From Periplaneta americana (Eukaryota; Arthropoda; Insecta; Blattodea; Blattidae): 64,000 bases of DNA. Positions 11,345 through 22,420 of this stretch are shown here, piece after piece. Position 1 is the first letter of the stretch, and the number at the start of each line of letters is the position of its first letter. The notes under the pieces were generated by a model. The model was not told the DNA's origin and made no database searches. It worked only from the letters and a program-made list of their open reading frames with translations. The stretch spans positions 102,673,330-102,737,329 of the forward strand of contig NC_091131.1 of assembly GCF_040183065.1 (NCBI RefSeq). Direction: 5' to 3'. A program made the position numbers and the translations under genes.

Positions 11345-11830
11345 TACCTTGTGAGTTTACAACGGGACAGCGTATCTTTATTTACGATTCATATGTGTTA
11401 ACTCAGCTCGTGAAGTTCGAAGACGGTTTCAAGAAAGATTTCCGGGTGTAGACGCTTCAGATCGTAAAACAGTCCATAATCTTTATCATAAATTTCAGAA
11501 AACTTAAAGAAACCAAAAAGCAGCGTAGGGTTCCCACCGAGGAAAGATTACAAGACATTCGTAATCGTTTAGAAAATTCTCCTAGAAAATCTCTTCGTCG
11601 TCTTGGAGGGATATGGATCTGTGTAAAAGGCTACTAAATTATTGCACTTTAAGCCGTATAAAAGAACTGTGGCATATGGTCTTCAGCCAGATGACCCCGT
11701 ACGTAGGCACACATTTTGTGAGTGGATTTTGGAAAATGTGACGAATAATTTCCTAAAGAGATGCGAAAAATGTGTGGAGAATGAAGACGGGCAGTTTCAA
11801 CACCTCATTTGATAATTTGGTACTAAATGA
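11345..11830 (+). pseudogene. mariner/Tc-type transposase N-terminal relic
   Basis: Joined across frameshifts, the + strand reads FTTGQRIFIYDSYV, then DRKTVHNLYHKFQ, RRVPTEERLQDIRNRLENSP, RKSLRRL and RRHTFCEWILENV. This resembles the helix-turn-helix N-terminal region of insect mariner-family transposases. The catalytic DDE/D half is absent. It has stops and frameshifts and no recognised terminal repeats. Confidence 0.7.
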
Positions 11831-11993
11831 TGAGCCTCTTAAATTAGTTTGTGTATTGCTGTATGGTTGGTTTGTTTTATTGTTTTACCCTGACGCTAAT
11901 CACCGAGACCCGGCTAACAACCATAGACGAAACACTCCGGCGGAAAGCACAACTGATCACACTGTACTACTATCACCATAAGGAGCATCTGTC

Positions 11994-12275
11994 TCTCAAG
12001 GGCTAGCGCGCTGTCTTCCATTAGGCGGTTCGGTTTTGAGCTCCGGCCAAGGTCGTGATTGAATTTGTGGTGGACAAAGCAGATATTGCAGATGATTCGA
12101 GACTTCGGGCTCTGCGGCTTAACAGATATTCATCTGCGGTTTGGACCTGGCTCTGTCAAGGTTGAGGCAGGATGGCTCACTGTCAGCATCGGATTCAAGA
12201 ATGGCACTCAAATCACTTGTCGGACTTGGATACTCATCGCATATATAGGAGCCACAATGGGCCAAAGCAAGTCTA
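11994..12275 (+). repeat. tRNA-derived SINE-like repeat
   Basis: It starts with a tRNA-like head (GGCTAGCGCGCTGTCTTCC, then a B-box-like GGTTTTGAGCTCC) and continues into a body with GAATTTGTGGTGGACAAAGC. No clear duplication was found. The call rests on the promoter-like boxes only. Confidence 0.5.
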
Positions 12276-12362
12276 AGTGCAAGGTTTCATCCCGGTTCCA
12301 GCCTTCGAAAAAAAGCTAAACCAACCAAAATATCACCACAATCACTACCACTACTATCCACC

Positions 12363-12590
12363 GGCTCGACATAGCTCAGGGCTAAGAGCCTTATCTTTTG
12401 ATACCATGGTGCGGCCCGGTGTAGGTTCGAATCCCGGTCTAAGCAAATTACCTGTTGCGTTTTTCTGACGTTTTCTCAGCAGTAGAGTGAATGTTAGGTA
12501 ATTCATGGGGAATCCTCTATCTCCTTTCGCTATCATATTTCACTGATTCTGGATAATCTCGTCGTTAAATAACCTATAAAATTAAAAAAA
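12363..12590 (+). repeat. tRNA-derived SINE, degenerate
   Basis: The head has an A box (ATAGCTCAGGGCTAAGAG) and a B box (AGGTTCGAATCCC). The tail ends CTCGTCGTTAAATAACC, which is the same 3' tail seen in other SINE families in this window. Confidence 0.85.
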
Positions 12591-12967
12591 TAAAAATCAT
12601 CACTATTACTAACATTGCGTAGTAGCTACAACGTAAGGGTTATGAACGCAGATTTTTAGATATTTCGCTGATTAGAGGGATCTAAAAAGTTCTATAAAAA
12701 CATTGTTTCGTCTGCAGAACTACCTGCTCATATATTTCGCCCATGTCATACATCCTTCTGACGACTAGAATCCCTATTTTTACCAGGGTCAAGAACATGG
12801 CATGACACAACGGATTGTCGTAATCACTCCAAGCGAACCGTGTCTTGAGCTTTAAAATCTAATTACATCATTGTAATTGTATCAGCCTTACGTCTAACTG
12901 TTGGTATTCACATCGACATCTCCGTAATTACTGATATAGTGATTGTTGTATTTTCTCTCTTTTGCAG
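12591..12967. other. Unassigned intron ending at the Hdc acceptor
   Basis: No repeat recognised. The last bases are a pyrimidine-rich acceptor (TTCTCTCTTTTGCAG) for the next exon. Confidence 0.45.
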
Positions 12968-13141
12968 AAACTCGAGAAAGAAATGCCAATTTTGGATCCA
13001 GTCTTCTACTTGCTAATTCACCGATGTCACCAAAAATTGTCAATGGGAGCTTCGCCGCCATCTTCGAAAACGGAGAAAGCGTCTTGGAAGATTTTGCTCG
13101 TGCATTTGCAAGGTTTCGTCTCGAAGTTAAAGACAGTCCAG
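12968..13141 (+). CDS. Hdc: Histidine decarboxylase, exon b
   Basis: This exon encodes 58 residues. It opens by completing a codon (G|AA, Glu) and reads ETRERNANFGSSLLLANSP, then MSPKIVNGSFAAIFENGESV, and ends before RLEVKDSP|G. The block FGSSLLL-NSP-SPK-VNGSFAAIF is characteristic of the insect Hdc C-terminal extension beyond the decarboxylase fold. The acceptor is TTTTGCAG and the donor is CCAG|GTATTC. It enters and leaves in phase 1, so the exon could be skipped without a frame change. The role of this extension is not known to me. Confidence 0.9.
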
Positions 13142-13457
13142 GTATTCACATATCAAGTACATGTTTTTTGTCTCCTTTCGGAGAAAAATTAATTCTCATT
13201 CTGAGATAACTGTAATGTACTAATGGTCAAGTATTCATTTCTTTGAAACTTGTCTTCATTTTAAAACGAATTGTCCCAACTGACTGTTTTGATATACTGT
13301 AGGACAACTCTCAATATAATTTTATTTACAATTAACGTGGTATTTAACTGAATGCATCAGAGATATGGTTTAAATGCCCTTTTTATAAAAAAAATAATGA
13401 ATTTATAAAGAAATGCCAAGTAGATCTATTTTTACGCGATATTCTGTCGCTTTAGAC

Positions 13458-13640
13458 CAGTGGTCGTCAGCACTCGCTGAAATGTGCAAAGGGTACGCGG
13501 TGCTGTCAAGTGTGCACTGTCGTGCAACAGGAAGAGATAGAGAGCATACCCGCTAGCAGCTACGGAGTGCACCCTAGTGCACTGCGTTTTCCGCGGGTAA
13601 GAGAGACTAGACCCAGCGTGCTCTGTGCTGACGACCCCTG
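13458..13640. mobile_element. hAT MITE, relative of the ZBED hAT at 49.4 kb
   Basis: The ends are CAGTGGTCGTCAGCACTCGC and, at the right, TGCTGACGACCCCTG, an inverted pair. The left TSD is CTTTAGAC (13450-13457). The right TSD is CTTTA (13641-13645) plus GAC (13854-13856), split by a later MITE. The termini match the right terminus of the hAT at 49402-52241 (CAGTGATCGTCAGCACTCGC in reverse). The inner segment GAGCATACCCGCTAGCAGC also matches that element's left end in inverted form. It is a deletion derivative with no coding capacity. Confidence 0.9.
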
Positions 13641-13645
13641 CTTTA

Positions 13646-13850
13646 AGGTACGTTTTCCTCGGTCCGACTATTGCGATGATCGTTCAACGATAATCGTTGA
13701 GCACTATTTGTTTGTATTTTCTAGAGTCGCGGCAGTCGCTCGGAGGAAAACAGCTCCATAGAAAATACAAAGAAATAGTGCTCAACGATTATTGTTGCAC
13801 GATCATCGTTGAACGATCATCGCAATAGTCACACCAAGGACAACGTACCT
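13646..13850. mobile_element. Palindromic MITE with TTA duplication (PIF/Harbinger-like)
   Basis: The ends are AGGTACGTTTTCCTCGG and the inverted CCAAGGACAACGTACCT. The inverted repeats extend about 80 bases and include GACTATTGCGATGATCGTTC. TTA flanks it at 13643-13645 and 13851-13853. If the element plus one TTA is removed, the 8-bp TSD of the host hAT MITE becomes exactly CTTTAGAC, which supports a 3-bp duplication. The 3-bp TTA target is usual for PIF/Harbinger, but no transposase is present, so the superfamily is an inference. Confidence 0.85.
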
Positions 13851-13856
13851 TTAGAC

Positions 13857-14384
13857 CCTCTCCTTCGGCGGGCAACGATACATCACTGTTGCGCAGAAGC
13901 TAGAATAAACTCACGGCAGGTTTACAGTTGGTCCATGGCGGTCCAGAGAGTAGCGGGAGGCTAAGGCTTCCATGGTTACGCATTAGTGGCAGTAGATAAT
14001 ATGTCAGTCTTTGTATGCATGCTTCGTTTATCCCCAGGAAAATACCCCCTGTACTCATTTCTGTTAAAGACTGAGTGAATCTCAGGACCAGGGTGCGGCC
14101 AGAAATATTACATTCATCATCCCAATTCGACATCGAATCCGCAACCTTCCGCAACATTTACAATATAAACTTGAAAATAAATATGAAGTTGAAAAGTACT
14201 CCATTAAATCCGACCACTACCATAACGACGTATTACCTGACCATTCTGTTTGTGTAACGGCAGTTGCTTGTACTAATACAGTCCAGTCATCGGCAGAATT
14301 GTACTCACGATGACATCAGGCAAGCAACCAACAATACACATGACGTCGCATGGTTGTGGTTAGGGTGGAGGGCTCGCTCAGACA
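13857..14384. other. Unassigned part of Hdc intron
   Basis: No gene or repeat recognised. Short open frames here lack any family signature. Confidence 0.35.
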
Positions 14385-14385
14385 T

Positions 14386-15470
14386 CAGTGGCGTGCAACC
14401 ATCACAAACTTCATATTTAGGCCTACTATACCGTAACTTTCAAGGTGCCACAGAATTCTAAGTTGATGTCACAAGCAGCCAATCTCAAGATAGCGAATAA
14501 ACTTTCATCTCTCAGCCGCGATCTTTGTTTTAATTTTGAAAGTTTCAATTTTGAAAAAAAAAAAAAAAAAAAACGTTCACAACTGTAAGTGGAACCGAAC
14601 ATAGCCGCTATATTCGCGGCAAATAATCTAAGGGAAGCATATATTTCCGTAGACAGAATTTTAGAGAAATTTAAACCACATGTCTTTGCATCACGTTTGT
14701 AAATATGTGTCAATCTGTAAATCAGCTACTACTTGCTGCATTTCAGGCTTAACCTTGTTTATGTTCAAAGGATTCGCAAAAAGTAAGAAATCATTTGCAA
14801 TATATTTTAAATTACCGAATCTCTGTTGTTGAAATTCTATTTTAGATTTAGATGAGCATAATTATTTAAATTTGATTCAGAAATATGAGAAAGAGATCGT
14901 AAGCATGCGAAATGATAGAACTACTTTTCCCTCATATTTGATTTCCAGATATCTATCATTGTAATGAATGATCGCACCATATCGTACATATCAACTACGT
15001 TTTGCTATTGCCCTTCGTACTGCAATTTGGATTTAAAATGTTTATAAATACCTGTGATCTTCTGATGTTCTTTATGACATAGGCTATATTATAATGACGT
15101 TTAATATTACATTGATAAATGCCATTTAAAACTTTCGAGCACAACAAACATATACTATTGTTTCCATAAGCACAAGAAAAATACGTCTCCCTCCATTCTT
15201 TAAATACACGTTTCCTACCTTTGGACAGATCCATGTAACAATCTATATGTTGCGCCACACTGGTAGCTGCTTGTACAATGTACCTGCAAAGGGTTGGTTG
15301 GGAGGGGGGGATGTGTATTCCTTGCCTGCCCCTGCAACGTCACTTAGTAACAGGCATCGCGATGACATTTCTGCCGACCTGTAATACACAGTGCGTCACT
15401 GTTACGTCACCTGTGCAGTACGATCGCTCTATTATGCTAGCCATAGACTATATCTTTCTCTTTGCCACTG
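14386..15470 (-). pseudogene. hAT transposase relic, internally deleted
   Basis: The minus strand at 15258-14995 encodes a BED-like zinc finger of the ZBED/GTF2I-repeat hAT group: KRVFKEWRETYFSC, then ICLLCSKVLNGIYQCNIKRH (C-x2-C with H downstream). The minus strand at 14713-14425 encodes the C-terminal dimerisation end, FGSTYSCERFFF and SKLKQRSRLRDESLFAILRL. Most of the catalytic middle is missing and a poly-T/poly-A run interrupts the end. The limits given are the possible termini CAGTGGCGTGC (14386) and GCCACTG (15470). They are tentative because no matching duplication was found. Confidence 0.7.
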
Positions 15471-15635
15471 ATTGTGAGTAACAACATAAGATCGCAGCGC
15501 CGCTGTTTACGTTCCACATACAAAATGGTCACTTAGTACAATTAGAATCTTGATAACGTCAAACCGTCAATAGAGCATATTTTAGGCTAAAAATAATTTT
15601 AAGTTCCAAGCCCTCACTAGAAAACAAAAATAATT

Positions 15636-15805
15636 TTGTGTAAGACATTTCTGAGACCAAACTTGATATACATCAGAAACATGGACCATGTAAAAAATTG
15701 TGAAAGAAAATTAGCAATATTTGAAAGAACAAATTTACGCAGAACATATGGTCCATTATTTGAAAATGAATTTTGGAGGAAGATGTACATCAAAGAATTT
15801 TATTC
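15636..15805 (+). pseudogene. LINE C-terminal fragment, left part
   Basis: The + strand reads as a degraded LINE 3' region (RNMDHVKNCERKLAIFERTN, then LRRTYGPLFENEFWRKMY). It resumes after the Tigger-like insertion at 17631-17880, so the two pieces appear to be one LINE copy. Confidence 0.6.
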
Positions 15806-17554
15806 CAGTAGAACCTCACTAATTCGGACTAATTGGAGGAAAATAGTCTGAATTATTATAAGTCCGAATTATAAATAATTTACTGAAGCAGGATTATTTC
15901 GACTTTAAAAAAGTAACGATATTTTATAGCTGTTTGTCTCTATGTTTATTCTGTGTATTAATTTTGCATTGCAGTATGTAGCAATAAATAAGATACAATA
16001 CAATACTAACTTATGTTTAATCATTCTATTTTACAAACCTGTGGAACACAAACATTAATTTTAAAAAATAGGCCTAAGTTTGAAATTCTAGCCAAAGTCA
16101 TTACTGCACAGGAAGTACATATTAACCAACTTTAACAAATCCATGGAACATTAGGTCTCCTACTTTTTCTAGTGTTCATAAATGATCTTACCCTCGTAAT
16201 AAAAGTCGTAGGTCGTCCCATATTATTTGCAGACGACACAAGTAGGCCTATAGTAATTACAGCCAATAACTCCAACACATTCCAATCTTCAACAGAGTAA
16301 ATTCTCCGCAAAACATGTGATTGGTTCTCAGCCAATAAATTAGTATTAAATTTTAACAAAACTAATTCAATTTAAATCCTGCCCAAATTCAACCTCGCCA
16401 GTTTCAAGCGCAATAATTAACAATAGGATCCTAATAGAAACAACAACAACCAAATTTCTTGGCTTACAAATCAATAATGTATTAAATTTGAAAAATCATG
16501 TCAAAGAAATTACCCCCAAATTAAATTCAGTATGTTTTGCTATTAGGTCCATGCAAGAGATAGTAAATATCAATACCTTAAAAACAACATACTTTGCATA
16601 CTTCCACTCGGTAATGAGTTTTGGAATAATATTCTGGGGAAATTTCACAGATAGTAACAGTACATTCCTACTACAAAAAAAGAGTAATTAGAATTATAGT
16701 AAGTCCCAAATCTAGGGAATCATGTAGGACCATTTAAAAAAAAATACAAATAATGTCTATGGCTTCTCAATAAATTTTTTCATTAATAAATTTCCTCATA
16801 TGTAATCGTGAAAACTTTGTAATTCATAGCATAAACACGAGTAAAAAAATTACTTTCATACTCTGTCGGCAAGTTTATCGTGCTATCAAACAGGAGTGCG
16901 TTATGTGGTAGTAAACATTTTTAATCGTCTCCCTAGGATATAAAAAATCACACTCAGAACATAAAATTATTTAGGGCCAAATTAAAGTAGTATCTAATTT
17001 CTCACGCGTTCTATTCTGTAGGTGAATTTATGACAGTCAAGAACGCTTCATGAATATTTCTGTCTTGTATTAAGTATTGGTACTAAACCTTTGTGTTGTA
17101 CTAGTAGACTATATTGTAAAACTCTTCGGTATATATTTCAAATAGACTGTGACTATAATTAAGATTTTATAGTACTATTAAGATTTTTTTGACATGTTCC
17201 ATATTCTAGCTGTGAAGCGATGTACAAATATCATGGAATGTAAATAAATACAATGCAATACAATACAACACAAAATATCAATTGAGAAAAAAGTATGAGT
17301 TTGAAATTCCTTAGTCCAAGTCAATTACTGCACAAGAAGTAATTTAAGATTGTGATTTAAAGAAAGAGGTTAAATGTTGTCTGAGTTTGTTTGCGTTGCT
17401 GCGTTTATTGCATCATGACGCATTCCTTTTGAAGTAAAATTTCTGACAGTTCGCATTATTGTCCGCAAATTCAATTCATATATCTAAATAAATCTAATGT
17501 TGGATAATTTGAATTCATCATCACATTTTTCACTCTTTGCATTCTTTTATCCTG

Positions 17555-17587
<33 letters not shown>

Positions 17588-17630
17588 CTGTCCGAATTAT
17601 CGCGAATTTAGATTTAGTAGGGTTTCACTG
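15806..17630. mobile_element. Tigger/pogo-like DNA transposon relic, holding a LINE
   Basis: The left end CAGTAGAACCTCACTAATTC and right end GGGTTTCACTG are an inverted pair; the sub-terminal TTCGGAC/GTCCGAA elements near 15824 and 17600 agree. TA follows the right end, as expected for this group. A 27-bp poly-A run (about 17561-17587) lies near the right end. No transposase is visible and most of the interior is a LINE insertion. Confidence 0.65.
16130..17272 (+). pseudogene. Jockey/CR1-type LINE relic
   Basis: The + strand from about 16170 reads NDLTLVIKVVGRPILFADDT, the reverse-transcriptase FADD catalytic block. Downstream (16488-16691) come HVKEITPKLNSVCFAIRSMQ and YFHSVMSFGIIFWGN, the thumb and following region of Jockey-like polymerases. 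A long, broken 3' part ends in TGTAAATAAATACAATGCAA and AATACAAC repeats, a common tail in this group. The frame has stops and shifts, and the 5' half with the endonuclease is missing. Confidence 0.8.
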
Positions 17631-17880
17631 TATATGATCTTCTAGAAGCTCAGAATAATAAAAAATACAACCAAAATTAGGAGGCCAAGAGAATTCAAGT
17701 CCTGGAGGACAAAGAGACGAAGTCAACTACATTTTCGATGAATTACTGGAATAGAAGATAGGCCTACCACCAAAATCGGATGCAGAAAGACTGCTGCAAA
17801 AGATAGAGATAGATGGCGACGATTACTAAGAGAGGCCAAGGCCCACTGGGCTGCAGTGCAAAAGACGATGATAATGATGA
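17631..17880 (+). pseudogene. LINE C-terminal fragment, right part
   Basis: One frame reads RRPREFKSWRTKRRSQLHF and, after a stop, DRDRWRRLLREAKAHWAAVQ, the usual last block of many insect LINE polymerases. It is followed by a GAT-rich tail near 17868-17885. It continues the fragment at 15636-15805. Confidence 0.75.
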
Positions 17881-17885
17881 TGAAA

Positions 17886-18561
17886 ATGTTTAGTTTAAGT
17901 TTGAGTGGAAGCTAGGTAACAATTCAATCAATCACGAGAAAAGAATGATGCGATAATGAAAGATTGTGAATCTAATCGGGGCACAGGTTAAACTAACATT
18001 ATTTTTTCTGATGTGGTTTCCACGGGAAAGTACAAACAAGGTACCAAGTTGTACTGCAAAATCTGCTTTCAGTGTCAGAATTAGCGCCACACCATTCGTT
18101 TCTCATTTTTGAATGCTCACATATTTCTTGTTACCAGTATGTCAGAGCGTTATGTTTACGTTTTAACCTTGCATTGTGAATGAGATAGTCACAAAATTTG
18201 GAGTTACAACGATCAACTAAAAGTGATGAGTTCATTCAACTTTCTGCCCAGCAATGATGCATCCTTGTCCGCCGGTCCCGATCTCTTAGCGGCGGAACAC
18301 CGCATAGAAACATTTTGTATATTAAGTAAATATAAACAAAATTGGATATAAATTTAAATCCAGATTGTAGAACATACTATTTAATACATAAATTTCTGGT
18401 TTGAAAATAGTACCTTGTATGCTGACACGTCGAAAAATGGTGAAACTATCATTCTTTTTTAATTTATCACATGAGTATGTAATTGATCTATTTTACGTTA
18501 TAGCTTATAGTTAATTCTCACTAGAAGAAATGTGTCTGAATTTGATGCTGGTTGTGTGCAG
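17886..18561. other. Unassigned intron ending at the Hdc acceptor
   Basis: No repeat family recognised. It ends in the acceptor GTTGTGTGCAG. Confidence 0.45.
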
Positions 18562-18732
18562 CGATGCGGCGCCGGATTCGCGGCATCCTCATGACGGGCA
18601 AGCAGTTCTCGCTGGACTCGCGCATGGACCTGGTGCAGGGCATCATGTCGCACGGCGGAGGACGGCCCCTCTCCGAACCTGGCGCGGCCCTACCTCTCAT
18701 GAAGGAGGATTCCGTCGAGGGCGTAGACTCTG
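18562..18732 (+). CDS. Hdc: Histidine decarboxylase, exon c
   Basis: This exon encodes 57 residues: MRRRIRGILMTGKQFSLDSR, then MDLVQGIMSHGGGRPL and a tail ending SVEGVDS. The block RRR-RGILM-GKQFSLDS-MD is a conserved marker of the insect Hdc tail. The acceptor is TGTGTGCAG and the donor is TCTG|GTACAC; it is phase 1 on both sides. It is GC-rich compared with its flanks. Skipping or alternative use of this exon would keep the frame. Confidence 0.9.
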
Positions 18733-18841
18733 GTACACAAACTTTATAATTTCTCTTACTTATATCTAACAAGCCGGACGGTTAAGAGCTTTCGACTTTT
18801 CGCGATGGGGAGCAGACTGGAATTTTTACTATCTTGTTATA

Positions 18842-19569
18842 CAGGATGATTCAGACCACCCGTAACAGTAATTTATTTCGGAAACTAGTGCATTAACATT
18901 TTCGAGACAAAAGTATTTATCACTAAAGCACATATAAACTTTCAATTGAGCTTGATTTCATCAATCAGCCTTAACAGGAAATAGGGTCAGTGACGTATTA
19001 CTTTAAACTTTCAAATAGGAGTCGTGGTCAAATATGGTACCATTTGATAGAGCTCTTCAAAACAAACAACTTTCATAGGAAACGTTTTTATTAATTTCTA
19101 CTCTTTCAATGAGAAAACGTACGAAAAGGCAATGGGTGATTCAGACCACACTTAAGTCATTTATTTCGGAAACTAGTGCATTAAAATTTTCGAGACAAAT
19201 AGTTGTAACTAAAGCACATGTGAACTTTCACTTGAGCTTGATTTCATCAATCAGCGTCAGTGGTGTATTACTTTAAAATTTCAAATGGGAGTCGGGGTCA
19301 AATAGGGTACCATTTGATAGAGCTCTTCAAAACAAACAAGTTTCATAGGAAAAGTTGTTTGCTTTGAAGAGCTCTATCAAATGGTACCCTATTTGACCCC
19401 GACTCCCATTTGAAATTTTAAAGTGATACTCCACTGACCCTACTTCCTGTTAAGGCTGATTGAAGATGAAAGTTCACATGTGCTTTAGTTACAAATATTT
19501 TTGTCTCGAAAATTTTAATGCACTAGTTTCCGAAATAAATTACTGTTACGGGTGGTCTGAATCACTCTG
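18842..19569. mobile_element. Three-armed foldback MITE (mariner-type ends)
   Basis: The termini are CAGGATGATTCAGACCACCC and the inverted GGGTGGTCTGAATCACTCTG, flanked by TA at 18840-18841 and 19570-19571. Arm A (18842 to about 19085) and arm B (about 19135-19349) are direct copies. Arm C (about 19350-19569) is the inverse of both, and B with C forms a hairpin of more than 200 bp per arm with almost no loop. Shared markers are ATTTATTTCGGAAACTAGTG and GGTACCATTTGATAGAGCTC. No coding capacity. Confidence 0.9.
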
Positions 19570-19572
19570 TAT

Positions 19573-21034
19573 AACGTATAAGGGGAAATTCCCGTCCCTT
19601 AGCTGTGTGTCTAGAACTTTATATTTTATAAGAGCGTTACGAAATGGGCGCTAGATCGAGACTTCATGAAGGAAGAAATTCTGGCCAGTGTAGACCTACG
19701 TATGAGACCGGTATTCACTCAGCATCGTGATGAATTTGGGTACAGTGAGTAGCAAAATCCGGTTTCGCATGTAACTGCTGGAGAGATCATCGTGCTAATC
19801 ACACGTTATCAAAACGCATGGTCCTATTAAGCGGAATCCACTTTATATAAATATAGTGTTGAATTGGAATCACAACGAAACACAACTAAATTGTATTGAT
19901 ATTAATATTAATACCAGTGTTATTAATTAATTATTAATTCCGTACTACTATTCCCGTTTTATCAGTTTCCTTTACTGAAAACCAAAATTATTATTGCCAA
20001 CATAACAGTTATAAAATAACTGCCAGTTGTCGTATTTGTGAGACCTCGGAATTCGAAACAAAGTTGGTAAAAGAAAATTCAACCTGACATCTAGAAAATC
20101 ACTATAATCCACTAGGATGTGTAGTAGTAGGGGAAAAATGGTTAAGTTTCACCCTTAGGGTATTAAGTGAGCTGATCTGGACTATACTATATTACTCTGA
20201 TTTATTATTGGCTTTATTATTATCGAAGTGGTTACCTACAACTCGAAACGTTTGACGAAGAATATGAATTATTGTTGTTTGGTCAACTTCCGACGACAGG
20301 TCTGAATCTCATAAGGGATACCAATAAGGAATCACTAATGAGGTAACTAGGCCAGTTCCTTTTCCCCTGGATATGTATTAAGCTTACTTATATACTTTTC
20401 GAAATGTTTACATCAGTATACGGTATAATCCGTTTTCAAGGAAGTCGGAATCCACTTCTGTTTTCCAGGAAGTCGGAACCCATTTCTAAAGTAGTTGTTG
20501 CAAAAATTACTTTCTTAGGATTATAAGTAGCTTAACGGTATTTAAGTAATATGATAAGGATGATAAATGATCTCTTGTTTGTCAGCATAACTAATAATAG
20601 ATTGAAACTACACAAGCTATTGACGAAACCCCATGGTAGCTAAGAAACATAAATATTAACCACATCGACATCATACATTTTCCGGAGGGCGATACAGTAG
20701 CAACTTTGAAATTCATATTGTATCATATTGTTTAATGAATTAAATTCTGTGGTGTTAGGTCGAAACATGATATTTCCAAAAAAACCTCTTTTGATATATA
20801 AGCATTTTTATTTTCATATAGCCTACAACCCATGATTCTAGTTTACATATAAATGTGAATGAAAATAAACATAAGATTAGATGGAGATATCACGGTTATA
20901 CCTAATGAAAGAGAACTATTTTTATATAGGATTGCGCTTTCAGCTAAAAGGCAATTTTTTTAGTCATATTCACACCAAACACCGCAGAATTAATCTAACA
21001 TATTAAAACACTGATATTTGTACATTACAAAAGT
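19573..21034. other. Unassigned part of Hdc intron
   Basis: AT-rich. It holds an imperfect tandem pair at about 20431-20488 (AAGGAAGTCGGAATCCA / CAGGAAGTCGGAACCCA). Otherwise nothing recognised. Confidence 0.35.
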
Positions 21035-21045
21035 AATTTCCATTC

Positions 21046-21284
21046 AGCCACCGGGATATCTCAGACGATAGCGCGTTTGCCTGCTGACCCGGAACTACGC
21101 TTGGACGTTGGTTCGATTCCAGCTTGAGATGATTATCTGGTTGGGTTTTTTCCGAAGTTTTCCACAACTGTAAGGCGAATGTCAGGTAATCTTCGGCGAA
21201 TCCTCGACCTCATGTCGCTATCGCCACTTACATCGACGCTAATTAACCTAATAGTTGATACAGTGTCGTTAAATACCGAATAAA
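21046..21284 (+). repeat. tRNA-derived SINE, family 2
   Basis: A box (ATATCTCAGACGATAGCG), B box (TGGTTCGATTCCA), the body with TTTTTTCCGAAGTTTTCC, and the tail GATACAGTGTCGTTAAATA. It is flanked by AATTTCCATTC (21035-21045) and AATTTCCGTTC (21285-21295), one mismatch. Same family as 8075-8328. Confidence 0.9.
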
Positions 21285-21295
21285 AATTTCCGTTC

Positions 21296-21809
21296 CCTTG
21301 CTTATGACTACAGTAGTTGTTTGTCATATTATGGCGGATTTAGGCTACGTGAAAACGTACTTTCACACATGATGACAACCTATAATTCCGCCACGCACAT
21401 AACTGGATATTAAATTATGATCTTTAGTTTATCTGTTGGATTTAAACTCAGAAGTTCAGCTATAGCTTAGTCAATGTGATGAGAACTTTTCATCAAAGCG
21501 ACTGATGTTTGATTAGCCTAAACGTACAGGCATATCAACTTTGAATATCCTTTGTTGTTGAAATAGGTTGTTATGTAATAGTTATCTTAAATTTTGTAAG
21601 AATTATTCAAAGTAGCACGTTCTGCAAGCCTTGGTTCGAGTTTCTGCAGGTAAGTGAAGATTTATCTACTACGGGGTACTAAGTATAGATCCGTTGTCTT
21701 GTATCTTAGTTTTGCGTCATTCTGACAACAAGGAGTTACAGGCTTGTGCCAAATATATGTGGAGTGTATCATTATTACTATCATTATTATTACTATTACA
21801 ATATTGTCG

Positions 21810-21857
<48 letters not shown>

Positions 21858-22297
21858 GGAACGACTTATTATGTCAATAAATTATTGTTTCTATTGTGTC
21901 AATGCAATATTTCTAACCGAACAGCTGATAAACATGTTTCCATCGAAAATAAAACTCAGTATGTAGAATAACAGTGACATATAAAAATAGACTGTATTGT
22001 CCTGACCCGATTGGCATTCTGTTTGCGATATCTGGAGGCGCCATCATGTGAGAATTGCACAAAGCACTATGAGAGATACCACTACGATAAAATTTTACCT
22101 ATTCAACGAACCATATCTCGACTGACGTCACCATTGTCACCCCAGAATATTTGATCATTAAAGGTTATTTTAGTAGGTCTATCTTTATGTATGAGGAAAT
22201 ACAGTGATTTATGCGCACTTATTAGAATCTCTACGAGAAAGAAAATTAAATATATCATTTTGAAAACGCTTTAAGAACCATAAAACTGTATGCAGTG
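21296..22297. other. Unassigned sequence with a (CAT)n microsatellite
   Basis: A perfect CAT array lies at about 21809-21856. The His-rich and Ser-rich open frames across it are artefacts of the repeat. Nothing else recognised. Confidence 0.5.
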
Positions 22298-22420
22298 TCG
22301 CCGGTAGCTCAGCGGTAGAGCGCGAAGTGATCGTATCGTGAAATAGGGTTTGATGTCTGGAATGATATTTGTGGTATTTCGAAGAATGAAGGTTTTCACG
22401 GGGTTCCTTCCATTACCTCA
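22298..22420 (+). repeat. Possible SINE head (tRNA-like)
   Basis: CGCCGGTAGCTCAGCGGTAG is a good tRNA A-box region. The B box (GGGTTTGATGTCT) is degenerate, so this is a SINE fragment or tRNA pseudogene, not an intact tRNA. The right limit is uncertain. Confidence 0.45.

Noticed and set aside
21694-21971. Open frames with poly-His or poly-Ser
   Set aside because: Translations of the CAT microsatellite.
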